This document shows, piece by piece, positions 10,262-20,009 of a stretch of DNA of 64,000 nt; the first letter of the stretch is position 1; every line of letters starts with the position of its first letter. The stretch covers positions 208,670 to 272,669 of the forward strand of contig JAJAGP010000879.1 in NCBI GenBank assembly GCA_025084515.1, read 5' to 3'. Origin of the DNA: Ancistrus triradiatus (Eukaryota > Chordata > Actinopteri > Siluriformes > Loricariidae). The notes beneath the pieces are model-generated. The model worked only from the letters and a program-made list of their open reading frames with translations, had not been told where the DNA came from and ran no database searches. The position numbers and the translations under genes are program-made.

Positions 10262-11280
10262 AGTTTTTTTCTGGTCAACTTCATTCCAGCATTTCAGACC
10301 TGCAACCATTCCATTTCACAACATGACATTTCACACAGAGGACACCAAGTGATTTAGTGTTTCAGATATTTTGTCTCATTCTACCTGCAAACAAATCTTA
10401 AAATGAGCAACATTAGACGCTCGTCATTTAGGCATTTGTCTTTTAAAATACCTCCACACATTCTCCATTTGGGACAGGTCAGGACTGCAGGTAGGCCAGT
10501 CTAGTATCCACACCGTCTTCTTCCACAGCCAGGCCTTTGTAATGTGTGTAGCATGTGGTTTTGCATTGTCTTCTTGAAAAAGGACTGTGGTAGCCTAGCG
10601 GTTAAGGTACTGGAAGGTCCAGAAGGTCCAGGGTTCAAATTCCATCTCTGCCAAGCTGCCACTGTTGGGTCCTTGAGCAAGACCCTTAACCCACAATTGC
10701 TTGGATTGTAAGACTGTATCAATTGTAAGTCGCTCTGGATAAGGGCGTCTGCTAAATGCTGTAAATGTAAATGTAAAAATGCATGGACATCCCTGGAAAA
10801 GATTTCGTCTTGAAGGTAGTTTATGTCACTCTAAAATGTCAGAGTGCTTTTCTGCATTAATGCTGTGTAGAAGTGTAAATGTCCTTTCCCACCTTTACCA
10901 AGGGCCCAGACCCGACCCCATACCATGACAGAGCCTGGCTTTTGGACTTGTTCCCGATAACAGTCTGGATATTCCTTTTTTCGTCTTTGGTGCGTAGCAC
11001 ATGGCATCCATTTCTTCCAAAAAACGATTTGTTATACTGATTGGTCTGATCACAATACACATTTCCACTGTGTGATGGTCCATCCCAGATGCCTCCGAGC
11101 CCAGAGAAGTTGACGCCTATTCTGGACATGTCTAACGTAAAGCATAGCTAAAGTTTGAATTGGTATTTGTGAATATAGCTCTGTATTGTAGTGCTTAATA
11201 AAGGTTTGATAAAGTAGTCCCTTGCCCCTGTGGTTCTATCTGCTATTGATGAATGATAGTTCTTGATGCAGTGCCAAGTT
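10262..11280 (-). mobile_element. Tc1-G element, degenerate, with SINE inside
   Basis: Minus-strand Tc1-like transposase remnant. Visible blocks from the C-terminal side are SPDLSQMENVW (third catalytic Glu kept, about 10455-10510), then a SINE insertion, then the block giving FFGRNGCHVLRTKDEK (about 10960-11040). The 3' tail (CATTTCAGACCTGCAACC near 10285) matches other Tc1-G ends. Many frameshifts. Family copies: 18530, 20010, 27640, 30835, 47940, 57727. Confidence 0.8.
10582..10776 (+). repeat. SINE S2, inserted in Tc1-G
   Basis: Full-length plus-oriented SINE: head GGACTGTGGTAGCCTAGCGG, B-box GGTTCAAATTCC, core TGCCACTGTTGGGTCCTTG, tail CTCTGGATAAGGGCGTCTGC, ending in ATGTAAATGTAA reiterations. 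It splits Tc1-G between CTTCTTGAAAA and AATGCATGGACAT, so it is younger than that element. The 3' tail resembles L2-clade LINE ends, implying LINE-mediated mobilisation. Confidence 0.9.
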
Positions 11281-11397
11281 TAGTTCTAATGCTGAATGCC
11301 ATGTTTTGCATTCTCCAGACATAACACTTATAATTTACATTAAAAAATTATATTTTGGTCTTATCCAGTTATGAAATGTTTTTCCAGCAGTTATGGC
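11281..11397. other. anonymous sequence
   Basis: Short spacer between two transposon remnants; nothing recognised. Confidence 0.4.
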
Positions 11398-12036
11398 TTG
11401 TCCACATTCCACCAATGTTCTTTTTGGTGAACAATGGCTTTCTCCATGTGTAAATTGTTGTTTTTTTATGTTGGACTCATGAATTTTAACATTAATCAAT
11501 TTGAGAAGGGACAATTACATGCCTTACTCTTGGAGTGATCTTTATTGGCAAACCACTCTTGGCAGGACAACACTGGTCCTTAATTTGTGCACAATCTGCC
11601 TGACTGTGGAACGGTGGAGTCCAAATGGTTTCAGATATGATTTTTTAATCTTTTCCAGCCTGACGAGCATCAATAACTCTTTTTCTAAGGTTCTCAGAAA
11701 TCTGCGTCATTGCTGCCACGATGCACTTCCAATACACGTGCTGTGAAGATCAGATCAATTCCTTCTCTTTAAGCTCAACAGCGTGTCCACTCAAACTCGA
11801 TTTTCAGTGTATTGATTGAAAACACCTGACTCTAATTTCACCTCCAAATTAATGACTAATCTTAGAGCTTCACATATTTTTGCCACTCACAGATGTAACA
11901 TTGGATCATTTTCCTCAATAAAAACTATTAATATTAAAAATTAAAGTATAATATTGTTGTCTGATGATGTCTTTGGTCTTATTTATGCAGAAATACAGAA
12001 AGCTCTAAACGGTTCAAATACATTCAAGCACCACTG
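11398..12036 (-). mobile_element. Tc1-B element, 5' half (Tc1/mariner)
   Basis: Ends at the right with TTCAAGCACCACTG, the Tc1-B terminal repeat. Inside it are TTCACATATTTTTGCCACTC and GGATCATTTTCCTCAATAA (long inverted terminal region), followed on the minus strand by a degenerate N-terminal and middle transposase, including a SGR-type linker (rc of CCACTCTTGGCAGGAC). The left half of the element is missing. Compare the near-complete copy at 52953-54139. Confidence 0.8.
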
Positions 12037-12479
12037 CAGCTTTGTGCTCACACCATGAGCTACCTTACAATTCTCAGCACTGTAGATGGGTTGGACATGT
12101 GTCTGCTCTTACACAGTGTGTCTGTGATCGTGCTGAGACGAAGCCCAGGGGAGCCTTCAACCAGAGATGAGCTTCAGAGGAAGCCAGGCTCCAGTCAGAT
12201 CACAATAAATTGACAATTAGTTCAGTGCCTGGCAAAAGTGCACCTATCCATGTGAACAGCAGGTTGAGAGCCTCTGTCCTGGGTGAAATGGTTGCCCTTT
12301 CGGTGACTGTGGCTGCTCATAGTAGGTTTTACAGTCAGAGGTTTAGAATGGTTTCCATTAGGTGGAAGAGGAAGCTGTTTTTTTGACATTTGGCCAGTAT
12401 GCTGAAGGCCATTTATCCCATTGTACTGTAGACATGTAATGTTCAATACTGTTTGAAACAGTATGATTCAACACTGTAC
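12037..12479. other. anonymous sequence
   Basis: No recognisable feature; a 74-residue minus frame (12222-12446) has no family motif. Confidence 0.45.
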
Positions 12480-13283
12480 TTTTCTCAACCACCTCGGAAC
12501 TCATAGAATTCGGTTCTCAAGGCATTTTGACTAGAAACATTTGACTCGGTTCCTGTCGTATGCTCGGTACTCGGCAAACTTGCTTAAAACTTGTATATGT
12601 CAAGCAGCGCAACTTATTTCAGCCAAAACTCGATTCACGATTCATGATTCAGACTCAGAAAAGCTCTTGCTCAGTGAAGATCTGCACTGTATTTATTGCG
12701 GTTTTCATTATTTTTTACAACTACAGTACTGTGTTCTTAGTGCAAATGAGTCTACATGGGTCCTAAAAAGGTTAGTTTATTAGAGAACTGAAAGGAAAAC
12801 AGGAATTGAATCCTCCAGAACACAGACTGCAGTAAGCTTAGCAGCTATGGTTCACCAGTAGAGTTCACCAATAGAGTAAGTGTTTTGCTTTCATGTTTCA
12901 CTTTCAGTCCATTACTCACTAAATTACATGATATTTGTCAATACTTTATTATAAAATAAGATTTGTGTTAATGATTTTGGTTAACTGTAGGTTAATGTAA
13001 GGCTCTACTATGATACAGCACAGACTATATTAAACTCATCAGTTCATGATACATTTAACTTATGATGGATTTGTTGAACATATCCCCATCATAAATCAGG
13101 GAGCTCCTGTACAATAACTCCATTAATGTATATAATGTTATACAGTGTGGATTTTCTGGGGGTCTGGAACGGATTCATTCAATTACATTATTGCTTATGT
13201 GAAACATTTGCTCGGTACTTGTCATTTTTTGTTCTCGGCAAGCCCTCTGGGACAACTTAATGACAAGAACCAAGGTACCACTG
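12480..13283 (+). repeat. Rep-H copy 1 (DNA transposon-like, about 0.8 kb)
   Basis: Ends at CCAAGGTACCACTG followed by TA (13284-13285), a pattern of TA-targeting elements. Diagnostic interior blocks recur in the copies at 42504 and 49105: GATTCATGATTC, GTGTTAATGATTTTGG, CAGACTATATTAAACTCATC, ATAAATCAGGGAGCTCCTG and GGGGGTCTGGAACGG. No transposase frame is visible, so it is probably non-autonomous. This copy is not interrupted by LTR DNA. Confidence 0.75.
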
Positions 13284-13520
13284 TAGACCTTTATGGAATT
13301 AGCAGGTTAATAACCTCAGTAATAAGGATAATAAACGTATCAGTCCATGGATGTATATGCAAACACGTTGTCTGAAGGAATTTTATGTGGCGCATGCCTG
13401 TATATGCTTGGGTGGATGAAAGAGGCAAAGGATACAGAGGTTACTGTTCATTGTAGGTGTAGAATTAATTAGCTACAGTAATATTATGCCAAAGGAAAAT
13501 CCCACAATGATGGAGAGACC
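13284..13520. other. anonymous sequence
   Basis: No recognisable feature. Confidence 0.4.
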
Positions 13521-13800
13521 AATGTGTGTGTGTACCTTGTCTTGCTATACTTGTGAGGACCAAATGTCTTTACAATGACAGCAAAACCTGGAATTTTCAC
13601 TTCTGAGGACCGCTTTTCTGGTCCTGACTAGTTGCTTTTTTAGAAAAATTGCAGCCTTCATTTGAAAAACTAAAAGAGCCAATGCATTTGCTTTAGATTA
13701 CTGAGGTTAAGGTTAGGGTTCGGGTTTTGATTAGGTGTAGGTATAATATCGATGAGCTACACAAAGTCCTCACAAGGATAGCAAGACAAATGTGTGTTAG
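13521..13800. repeat. palindromic MITE-like repeat
   Basis: Terminal inverted repeats of about 28 bp: CTTGTCTTGCTATACTTGTG (from 13536) against the reverse complement of CACAAGGATAGCAAGACAA (ending 13789), both flanked outside by GTGTGTG. The 200-bp interior is non-coding and includes a GGTTAAGGTTAGGGTT stretch. Typical of a short non-autonomous DNA element; superfamily not assignable. Confidence 0.75.
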
Positions 13801-14307
13801 TGTGTGCATCAGTCAGCTGGTTCTAAAGAATTCAGATCCAGGAGTAAAGTTTTAATAAGGACACTGGCATTTTGAATACTTTCGGACGTGTCGGGAAATG
13901 ATGTGTCATTAAACCCAGAATTTCACGCATGGCTGGTTTTGTTGTAAATCCTTGCACCTTTCTGATAAAGAACAGGTTTCACTTCAGTAACAAAAGTTTT
14001 CATGTTTTCCTGAGTTTTTCCTCAATAATGCAAGAAACGTTTTAGTTAGAAACTCAAGCTGTGGAGTTAATGTTCTGATAACAGACCCGCCATGAGCAAA
14101 GAATAACAATAGATTTAAAGCTGAAAGCTCAGCGCCATGCAATGCAGGATGTGAAGTATAGTAGGCCCAGTTTTAGGGCTATCTTGGGGAAGGGCTATCT
14201 AGGGAAAAAACCTCGAATGCATTCAGAAATGTCAACATAAATTTATGTGTACTGTTCTTTTAAACCCTATTTTCTCCTCGTTTTATCGGTACCAGTTTTT
14301 GCACATT
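13801..14307. other. anonymous sequence
   Basis: No recognisable feature. Confidence 0.4.
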
Positions 14308-14500
14308 TACGTTTTCCATTTAGTCATTTGGCTGCTTTTATACAAAGCGTCTGTCAGTTGATATAATCTTTCCTAATGCAATCTCAGCAGTGGAGGTTAA
14401 AAAGCCTTGCTCAAACACCCATTAGTGGCAGCTTTTCAATGCTCTGATCCTCATCACACTGGTCAATAGTCCAGTACCTTAACTGCTGAGCCATCACCTC
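14308..14500 (-). repeat. degenerate SINE copy
   Basis: Minus-oriented and old: tail rc ATTTAGTCATTTGGCTGCTT, core CCTTGCTCAAACACCCATTAG, head rc ATAGTCCAGTACCTTAACTG. Identity with the younger copies is clearly lower. Confidence 0.65.
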
Positions 14501-14819
14501 TGCTGTATCTCTCAGGTACACGAATCAGATCATCTCTGACCGGATCAATCTTCTTATAGGAAATGTGAGATAACTAAGGCCTGAAACTGGCTGGTTTCTC
14601 TCGGATCCACAACTGAAAGAGTAAAGCCAATGCTATCATCCAAAGCAGGGTGACGTGGACTTCTTTAAGATGGGTGGCTGTTAATATTGAGGCTCCACAC
14701 TTAAAATAGATGGGTTTCTGTTGCAACACTGGCAACCCTGGTCTTTATGTTTTACATTGTTTTCACATGCAGTACACATCAACCATAACATAACCTGCTT
14801 GTTTCTACACTTATTGCCC

Positions 14820-15120
14820 ATTTTATCAGTTCCATTACCATATAGACGCACTTTGTAGTTCTGTAGTTACAGACTGTAGTCCATCTGTTTCTCTACATAC
14901 TTTGTTCGTCCCCTTTACTCTGCTCTTTAATGGTCAGGACCCCCACAGGACCAGCACAGATCAGGTACTATTTGGGTGGTGAGTCATTCTCAGCACTGCA
15001 CTGACACTGATGTGGTGGTGGTGTGTTACTGTGTTTTGTACTGGTACGAGTGGATCAGACACAGCAGTGCTGCTGAAGTTTTCAACCAGTTTTCATCCAC
15101 AGTTTCTCAGTGGATGTATG
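14820..15120 (+). repeat. interspersed repeat with CAGCACTGCACTGACACTGA core
   Basis: Contains GGTCAGGACCCCCACAGGAC, CTCAGCACTGCACTGACAC, TGGTGGTGGTGTGTTACTG and GAGTGGATCAGACACAGCAG in order. This combination is a common fish DNA-repeat signature that I recognise but cannot assign to a named family. It runs directly into a Rep-A fragment at about 15121. Confidence 0.5.
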
Positions 15121-15330
15121 TCTGCTCTGGAGCATTGTCTCAGAGCAGATTTACAATTTTAAATTATCTTCTAATATGTAAGGCCCCTCTCAAATTGAGC
15201 AAGTCTAGGGTGACAGTGGCAAAGAAAAATTCCCTAAACGTTATAAGGAAGAAACCTTGGGAGGACCAAGACTCAAAAAGGAACCCAACCACTTTGGGCT
15301 GCTTAGATGGTATATGCAAAAATTAAATTA
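15121..15330 (-). repeat. Rep-A fragment
   Basis: Matches the tail half of Rep-A: GGAGCATTGTCTCAGAGCAG, TTAAATTATCTTCTAATATG, AGTCTAGGGTGACAGTGGC, CCTTGGGAGGACCAAGACTC. Same orientation as the inner Rep-A at 5326. Confidence 0.75.
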
Positions 15331-15380
15331 ATTTAAAACAGGATCTAAGTAAATATTAACAGATAAATAAAATACCATAC

Positions 15381-16110
15381 TGTTATGTTCCGCGGCCAGA
15401 ATGAGGATTTTCCGTCCTTGGGCGATTGGGACTACATTCCTCCGAGAACAATATGGCCGTGGACTCCGCTGGGACGATCGATTGTTGCTTGCTAACCGAG
15501 TTCAGCTGGACGTGAATCTTTTCAAGCCCTGCTTCCCTAGATGCTGGCGCGGGAGCATTAGTTCAGTTTTCCCTGAGCTGTCGTAGTGCTGTTGCTTCTT
15601 CCACTCAGCTGGATCATTTAAGTTTGTGGTCTATCCACTGTATTATTTGTGTTGCGGCTCCATTCGATAGATTATGTGTGTTGCGGTTCCGGCCTGTGGA
15701 CTTTTGCGTTGCGGTCTCATCCGCCTTTGCTTCCATGTGGCTGCGTCTGCCTGGCTTCCCTGTTCGCGGCTGCATTTGCACTTTATGTTTTCTGCTTGCG
15801 GTTCTTGTCTTGTTGTTGCGCTAGCCTTGGTAGCTATCCGCATCATTCAGTCACCTACCGCTAGCCTTCGTAGTCTTATGTTAGCCTCAGTAGCTATCCA
15901 CATCCTCCGGTCACCTATTGCTAGCCTTCATAGCCTTCTGCTAGCCTCCTTTGCTTCCCGCTACCCTCGGTAGCTATTCGCATCCTTCGGGCGCCTACCA
16001 CTAGCCTTCGTAGCCTTCTGCTAGCCTCTATTGCTCCCCACTAGCCTTGGTAGCTATCCGCATCCTTCGATCGCCTACTGCTAGCCTTCGTAACCTTCTG
16101 CTAGCCTCAG
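15381..16110 (+). repeat. left LTR, 3'-truncated, with expanded TAGCC repeats
   Basis: First about 440 bp align with the right LTR (shared CAGAATG...GGATTTT, GCGGGAGCATTAGTT, TTGTTGCTTCTTCCACT, GGACTTTTGCGTTGCGG). After about 15820 it passes into a tandem array of about 60-80 bp units built from CTAGCCTTCGTAGCCTTCTG and AGCTATCCGCATCCTTCGG. The R-U5 end and primer-binding site expected before the interior are missing. The right LTR holds fewer of these units. Confidence 0.75.
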
Positions 16111-16528
16111 TCCTCCTCAGCTTGCCCATCACCAATGACATCCTCCACTCATGGGATGCCGGAGGATCCCTGCCGGCACCAGGACCAGGCCTGTTCAGAA
16201 CGTGCTCCCTCCGGATACCTTTCATAGCATTTTGCTTCCTCCGGAGACCTTCCTGAGCATGCCGCCTGTTGAGGACATCCAGAGTGTCACGTCACTCATT
16301 GAGAACGTCCAGAGCACCACCTCGCTCACCAAGGAAATCCACTGGCTTTCCACTCACCAGGCCCCAGAAAAGCTTTGCATATGAGCACGTTAGCTCCGTA
16401 TTTGAGCACGTTTGCTCCATATTCAAGCATGTTCGCTCTGTATTTAAGCACACTAGCCCCTTATCTGAGCACATTTAGCTCTGTTTATGAGCCGTTACCG
16501 CCCCGTGTTTTGGTGCCCATGGATGGGG
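16111..16528 (+). other. retroelement interior remnant with 21-bp repeats
   Basis: Between the LTRs. Reads proline- and serine-rich in the plus frames and contains five tandem 21-bp units (about 16382-16486, core GAGCACGTTAGCTCC). Their length keeps one frame open and gives a seven-residue repeat (EHVSSVF, EHVCSIF, KHVRSVF). It could be the residue of a gag-like region, but no zinc knuckle or other motif supports that. The purine tract at the end would prime plus-strand synthesis. Confidence 0.5.
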
Positions 16529-17356
16529 GGTTATGTTCCGCGACCAGAATGGGGATTTTATGTCTGTGGGAGATTGGGACAATTTGCCCACATTCCCCTC
16601 CGGGAACAATATGGCAACGGACTCAGCTGGGACAATCGACTGTTGATTACTGTTTGCTCGCTAACTGAGTTCACTAACCGAGTTCAGCTAACCGAGTTCA
16701 GCTAACCGAGTTCAACTCCTTTTAAGCCCTGCTTCCTCAGACGCCGGTGCGGGAGCATTAGTTTAGTTTTTTCCTGAGCTGTCTTGGTATTGTTGCTTCT
16801 TCCACTTGGTTGGATCATTTAAGTTTGCTGTTATCTGCTGAATTATTTGTGTTGTTCCATTCGCTGGATTATCTGTGTTGCGGTTCCAGCCTGTGGACTT
16901 CTGCATTGCGGTCTCATCCGCCTTTGCCTCCTTTGCTTCCCGATAGCTTCGGTAGCTATCTGCAGTCACCGGTTGCCTAACGCTAGCCTCCTTAGCTTCC
17001 CGCTAGCCTTTGTTGCTAGCTGCATTCTCCGGTCACCTACTGCTAGTCTTTATTATCTCCCCGTTGTCACGCTAAAGCCCCACAGCCTTCTCTGTAGCCT
17101 TTCTGTTCGTGCCCCTGTATTTTCGGTTCGCTGCGTTATCCCGGGGTTTGCATTGTGTATCGACTGCATTATTATTGATATTATTATTGTTAACAGAAAC
17201 AACTTTGTTGTTATTATTACTAGTTACGTCATTATCATTGTGATTGTTATTTACGGGTGCCTTGTTTCTGTTCATTGGGGGACTTATAAATAAATTGTTG
17301 TTGTGTTTGAACTGGAACCCTGCATTCGCCTCCTCGTCCCTTGACTCCATGTAACA
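16529..17356 (+). repeat. right LTR (828 bp)
   Basis: Begins GGTTATGTTCCGCG (the TG start mutated to GG) just after the purine tract, and ends CCATGTAACA before the target duplication. It contains CTAGCC-type units at 16960-17050 and a polyadenylation-like ATAAATAAA at about 17288, followed by a GT-rich and CT-rich R-U5-like end (CCTGCATTCGCCTCCTCG). Frames within it, such as 16847-17293, are non-coding LTR sequence. Confidence 0.8.
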
Positions 17357-17376
17357 CATACAGGGAATACCTTCTT

Positions 17377-17405
17377 GTGGCCTCATTTATAAAAGTCTGC
17401 ATGGA

Positions 17406-17482
<77 letters not shown>

Positions 17483-17790
17483 GACAATCTGATTGCCTCG
17501 CGCTACTGGACTGTAAGCTAGTGACGGATTATCGGTTTCCGACCCATGCCTGCCTATTGATGACTCATTTGCATTGTGCTTGCTGTTTACATCACGTTGA
17601 TTTCCCTGTGCTTGATTAATAAACCTGTGCTTGTAATAAATTGCTGCAAGCATGGGTCAAAGGTGGCATAAATTTACACCAATTTTTCTGCCAAGTATTT
17701 CTTTATAAATCCAGGTTTTTGCCTGAGATGTTGTCTAGGCATGTTTCATACCCATTTTTTGGCAAACGCACCGTTCATAAATGAGGCCCC
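17377..17790. repeat. MITE-like element with GGCCTCATTTATAAA ends
   Basis: Terminal inverted repeats GGCCTCATTTATAAA at about 17378 and its reverse complement TTCATAAATGAGGCCCC ending near 17790. The interior holds the TA microsatellite (17418-17481) and non-coding DNA. It abuts the LTR element at 17361. I recognise these termini as a common short fish element but do not assign a superfamily. Confidence 0.6.
17407..17481. repeat. (GT)n(TA)n microsatellite
   Basis: Short GT run followed by about 31 uninterrupted TA dinucleotides. Confidence 0.95.
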
Positions 17791-18529
17791 AGGTCATATG
17801 TCATTATAACATCTTGGTATGAATACAAGAGAATTTGTCCTGAAGATGACTTTACAAGAGAAAAAATTTGCTGCATGAAGGCTTTTTAGGTGAATCACTA
17901 TGGACATAGCCAACACCATTTCATGGACCGGTTTGTGGGCGATAGAAGGGCGAAAAAGCAAGGGTGAGCACCGTAGGGAATTATTAGACTAAATCAAATG
18001 CATTACCATTTAGTGTTATGAAACAGCTGTGGTCGATCCATGTGATTTGACCAAAAAAATGAACAGGGAGCTTTGGCTTTTTATTTTTAATATGCTTGCT
18101 ATGATCTCCCATTCCATCCCCTTTTTTGTGATCATCTCTGAGCACAGTGGACTTCAAGGTTAATTGCCACTGATGCTCTCTTAATATTAATATATAGCTG
18201 CGAATGCAGTCAGGCTTTTCGACATGACCAAGAATAGCATATTTTAGCTTTTCAGCAACGACTTCTGCTTTTTAAGGCTTTCTAAGCAAACAAGGACACA
18301 GTCTAGGAAAGAAAGTGTCAAAAATGCAGGGAAATACAGTTCAAGTGCCACCAGTGAATTAAGCCTGTGATTTCTACTCTACAATCGCTTCCTCTAATTA
18401 GCACCCATGTCAAAACACTCTCCTGTCTAGCAGATAGGAATAGTCTTAGTTATGACTTTAGTTCAGTCTAAAAATCGCTCTTACCTAAAGTCTTATACAA
18501 ATGTTTTGCCCCTCCTGGCTAAATGTAAC
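17791..18529. other. anonymous sequence
   Basis: No recognisable feature. Confidence 0.45.
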
Positions 18530-19080
18530 TGGAATGGGGGTAATATAGGTCTAGTAATGAGGTAAAAAAAAAAAAAATCATGATTTCATTTCAAACAGGT
18601 GATATCAACAGGTGATTAAAATCATGAAAAGCAGTATCCATAAAAGTCTGAGTCTTTGAAGAGTAAAGCTGGGCAGAGGATCTCCAGAAAAAAAGTATTG
18701 AAATGTTTCTAAACAATGTTCCTCTGAGAAAGATTGGAAGGGATTTCTCTGTTTCAGTCCTAACTTTTTCTGATTTGACTTGTTTTGCATTGCCTTGTTG
18801 AAAAATGCATGGACGTCCCTGAAAAAGATGGCAGCTTAAGTTGCCCTAAAATCTGAAACTTGCTCTAAAACTTTTCAGCATTAATGCTGCATCACAGAAT
18901 GGTAAATGACCTTTACCAAGGGCCCTGCTGGACATGGTTATAACATGTCAAGGCTTCTTGTTTGTACAGTAACGTTTTAAGTTGCATTTGTGAATGTAAC
19001 TCTGTATTGTAAAGCTTGATAAAGGTTTGATAAAGTAATCCCTTGCCCCCGTGGTTCTATCAGCTATTGATGTGCAGATG
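18530..19080. mobile_element. Tc1-G derivative with internal inversion
   Basis: 18530-18755 is Tc1-G 5' sequence in plus orientation (GGTCTAGTAATGAGG, AGGATCTCCAG, CAATGTTCCTCTGAG). From about 18758 the sequence switches to minus-oriented transposase-middle DNA (TTGTTGAAAAATGCATGGAC onward, then CTGTATTGTAAAGCTTGATA). The switch passes through CCTAACTTTTTCTGATTTG. The same junction, in the other orientation, occurs in the copy at 57727-59100. A second deletion joins GGGCCCTG to GGACATGG near 18930. Confidence 0.75.
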
Positions 19081-19134
19081 ATGTGATTTTGATGATGTGA
19101 TATTGATGTGATTGAAGTGCAGTGAGCTCCTGAT

Positions 19135-19220
19135 GGAAGGGATCAAATAATAAAATAAATAAAAATAATAAAATAAATAAATAAAATGAAAAGGGATAAA
19201 ATGAAAACACACACACAATC
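19135..19220. repeat. (A/T)-rich simple repeat ending in (CA)n
   Basis: Reiterated AAATAAATAA units then a short ACACACACA run. Confidence 0.85.
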
Positions 19221-19802
19221 TATGGCTCTACGGAAAGTTTCAGGGATCCGTGGAAGATCCCAAAAATGCGTGACGTGTGTCACGGTTCTGCGCATGCGCA
19301 ACAGTGCAGTGCCCTCAGGATAGCAATAGTGGAGAAATGCTACTTCCAGATCACTGTGGGGATAAATGAGGCCTAAAATGGGAGGAGGATGTGATGAGGG
19401 AAAAGCGGGGGACTCGAATTGCCATGGCGATCAAGCCAAAGCCGCAAAGGGGAGCGAGGGGAGCGGACAGCAGAATCTGACCCTACGCTAACTCGTTAAG
19501 GCCTGACTTTACATCGGGTCTCCAGACCATACTTTGGCCCAGCTTCTTCGAAAACTGGGTCTACCTCTTTCTCTGATACAAATCAGAGCGGGATAACACA
19601 TGCGACACGTAAGAGGTTTCAAATGAAGCGAGGGTGTGACACCCAATGGTGCTCAAAGATGCTCCTGAATACCTGAGCTCGCAGGTGTAGCCAATGGTGC
19701 AATCAGCGCCACTGATGGTTGGTGCATGCGCTCTAGGGATCGCGCCACTGTGTCTACCACACTACTGCTACCTTCTAGTGTCGGGCCACGAAACTGTGCA
19801 GT
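19221..19802. other. CpG-rich unannotated stretch
   Basis: Visibly richer in G+C and CpG than its neighbours. It includes a palindromic NRF1-like TGCGCATGCGCAA (about 19282-19294), GTGACGTGTGTCACGG and GCGATCAAGCC, and lacks any frame of interest. It could be a CpG-island-like regulatory region or the remnant of a CpG-rich repeat. No splice or TATA signals decide this. Confidence 0.4.
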
Positions 19803-20009
19803 TTCTTACATTTTACATTGACAGCATTTAGCAGATGCCCTTATCCAGAGCAACTTACAATTGATTCAGTCTTACAATCCAAGCAATTGTGGGTTAAGGG
19901 CCTTGCTCAAGGACCCAACAGTGGCAGCTTGGCAGAGGTGGGATTTGAATCCTGGACCTTTTGGTCCATAGTCCAGTACCTTAACCGCTAGGCTGCCAGA
20001 GTTCTTACA
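19803..20009 (-). repeat. SINE S3 with TTCTTACA target duplication
   Basis: Minus-oriented SINE (19811-20001), flanked by the direct repeat TTCTTACA at 19803-19810 and 20002-20009. Contains the rc tail CAGCATTTAGCAGATGCCC, core CAACAGTGGCAGCTTGGCAG, B-box rc GGATTTGAATCC and rc head GTACCTTAACCGCTAGGC. The perfect duplication indicates a relatively recent insertion. Confidence 0.9.

Larger units (their letters stand above)
15376..17361 (+). mobile_element. LTR retrotransposon, deleted and non-autonomous
   Basis: Bounded by TSD CATAC at 15376-15380 and 17357-17361. The element (15381-17356, 1976 bp) starts TGTTATGTTCCGCG and ends CATGTAACA, giving inverted TGTTA...TAACA termini. A left LTR-derived segment, about 0.4 kb of interior, a purine tract (GGATGGGGGG, 16521-16530) and a right LTR are present. 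No reverse transcriptase, integrase or protease sequence is visible. The superfamily (Gypsy or other) cannot be decided without pol. It lies intact within flanking DNA, so the deletions probably happened before insertion or by recombination afterwards. Confidence 0.85.

Noticed and set aside
10582..10660. tRNA gene (A-box and B-box visible)
   Set aside because: tRNA-like heads are attached to SINE bodies, cannot form a full cloverleaf, and recur many times.
16847..17293. 148-residue plus frame and overlapping minus frame
   Set aside because: Lies wholly inside the right LTR, with a tail of reiterated codons; no domain.
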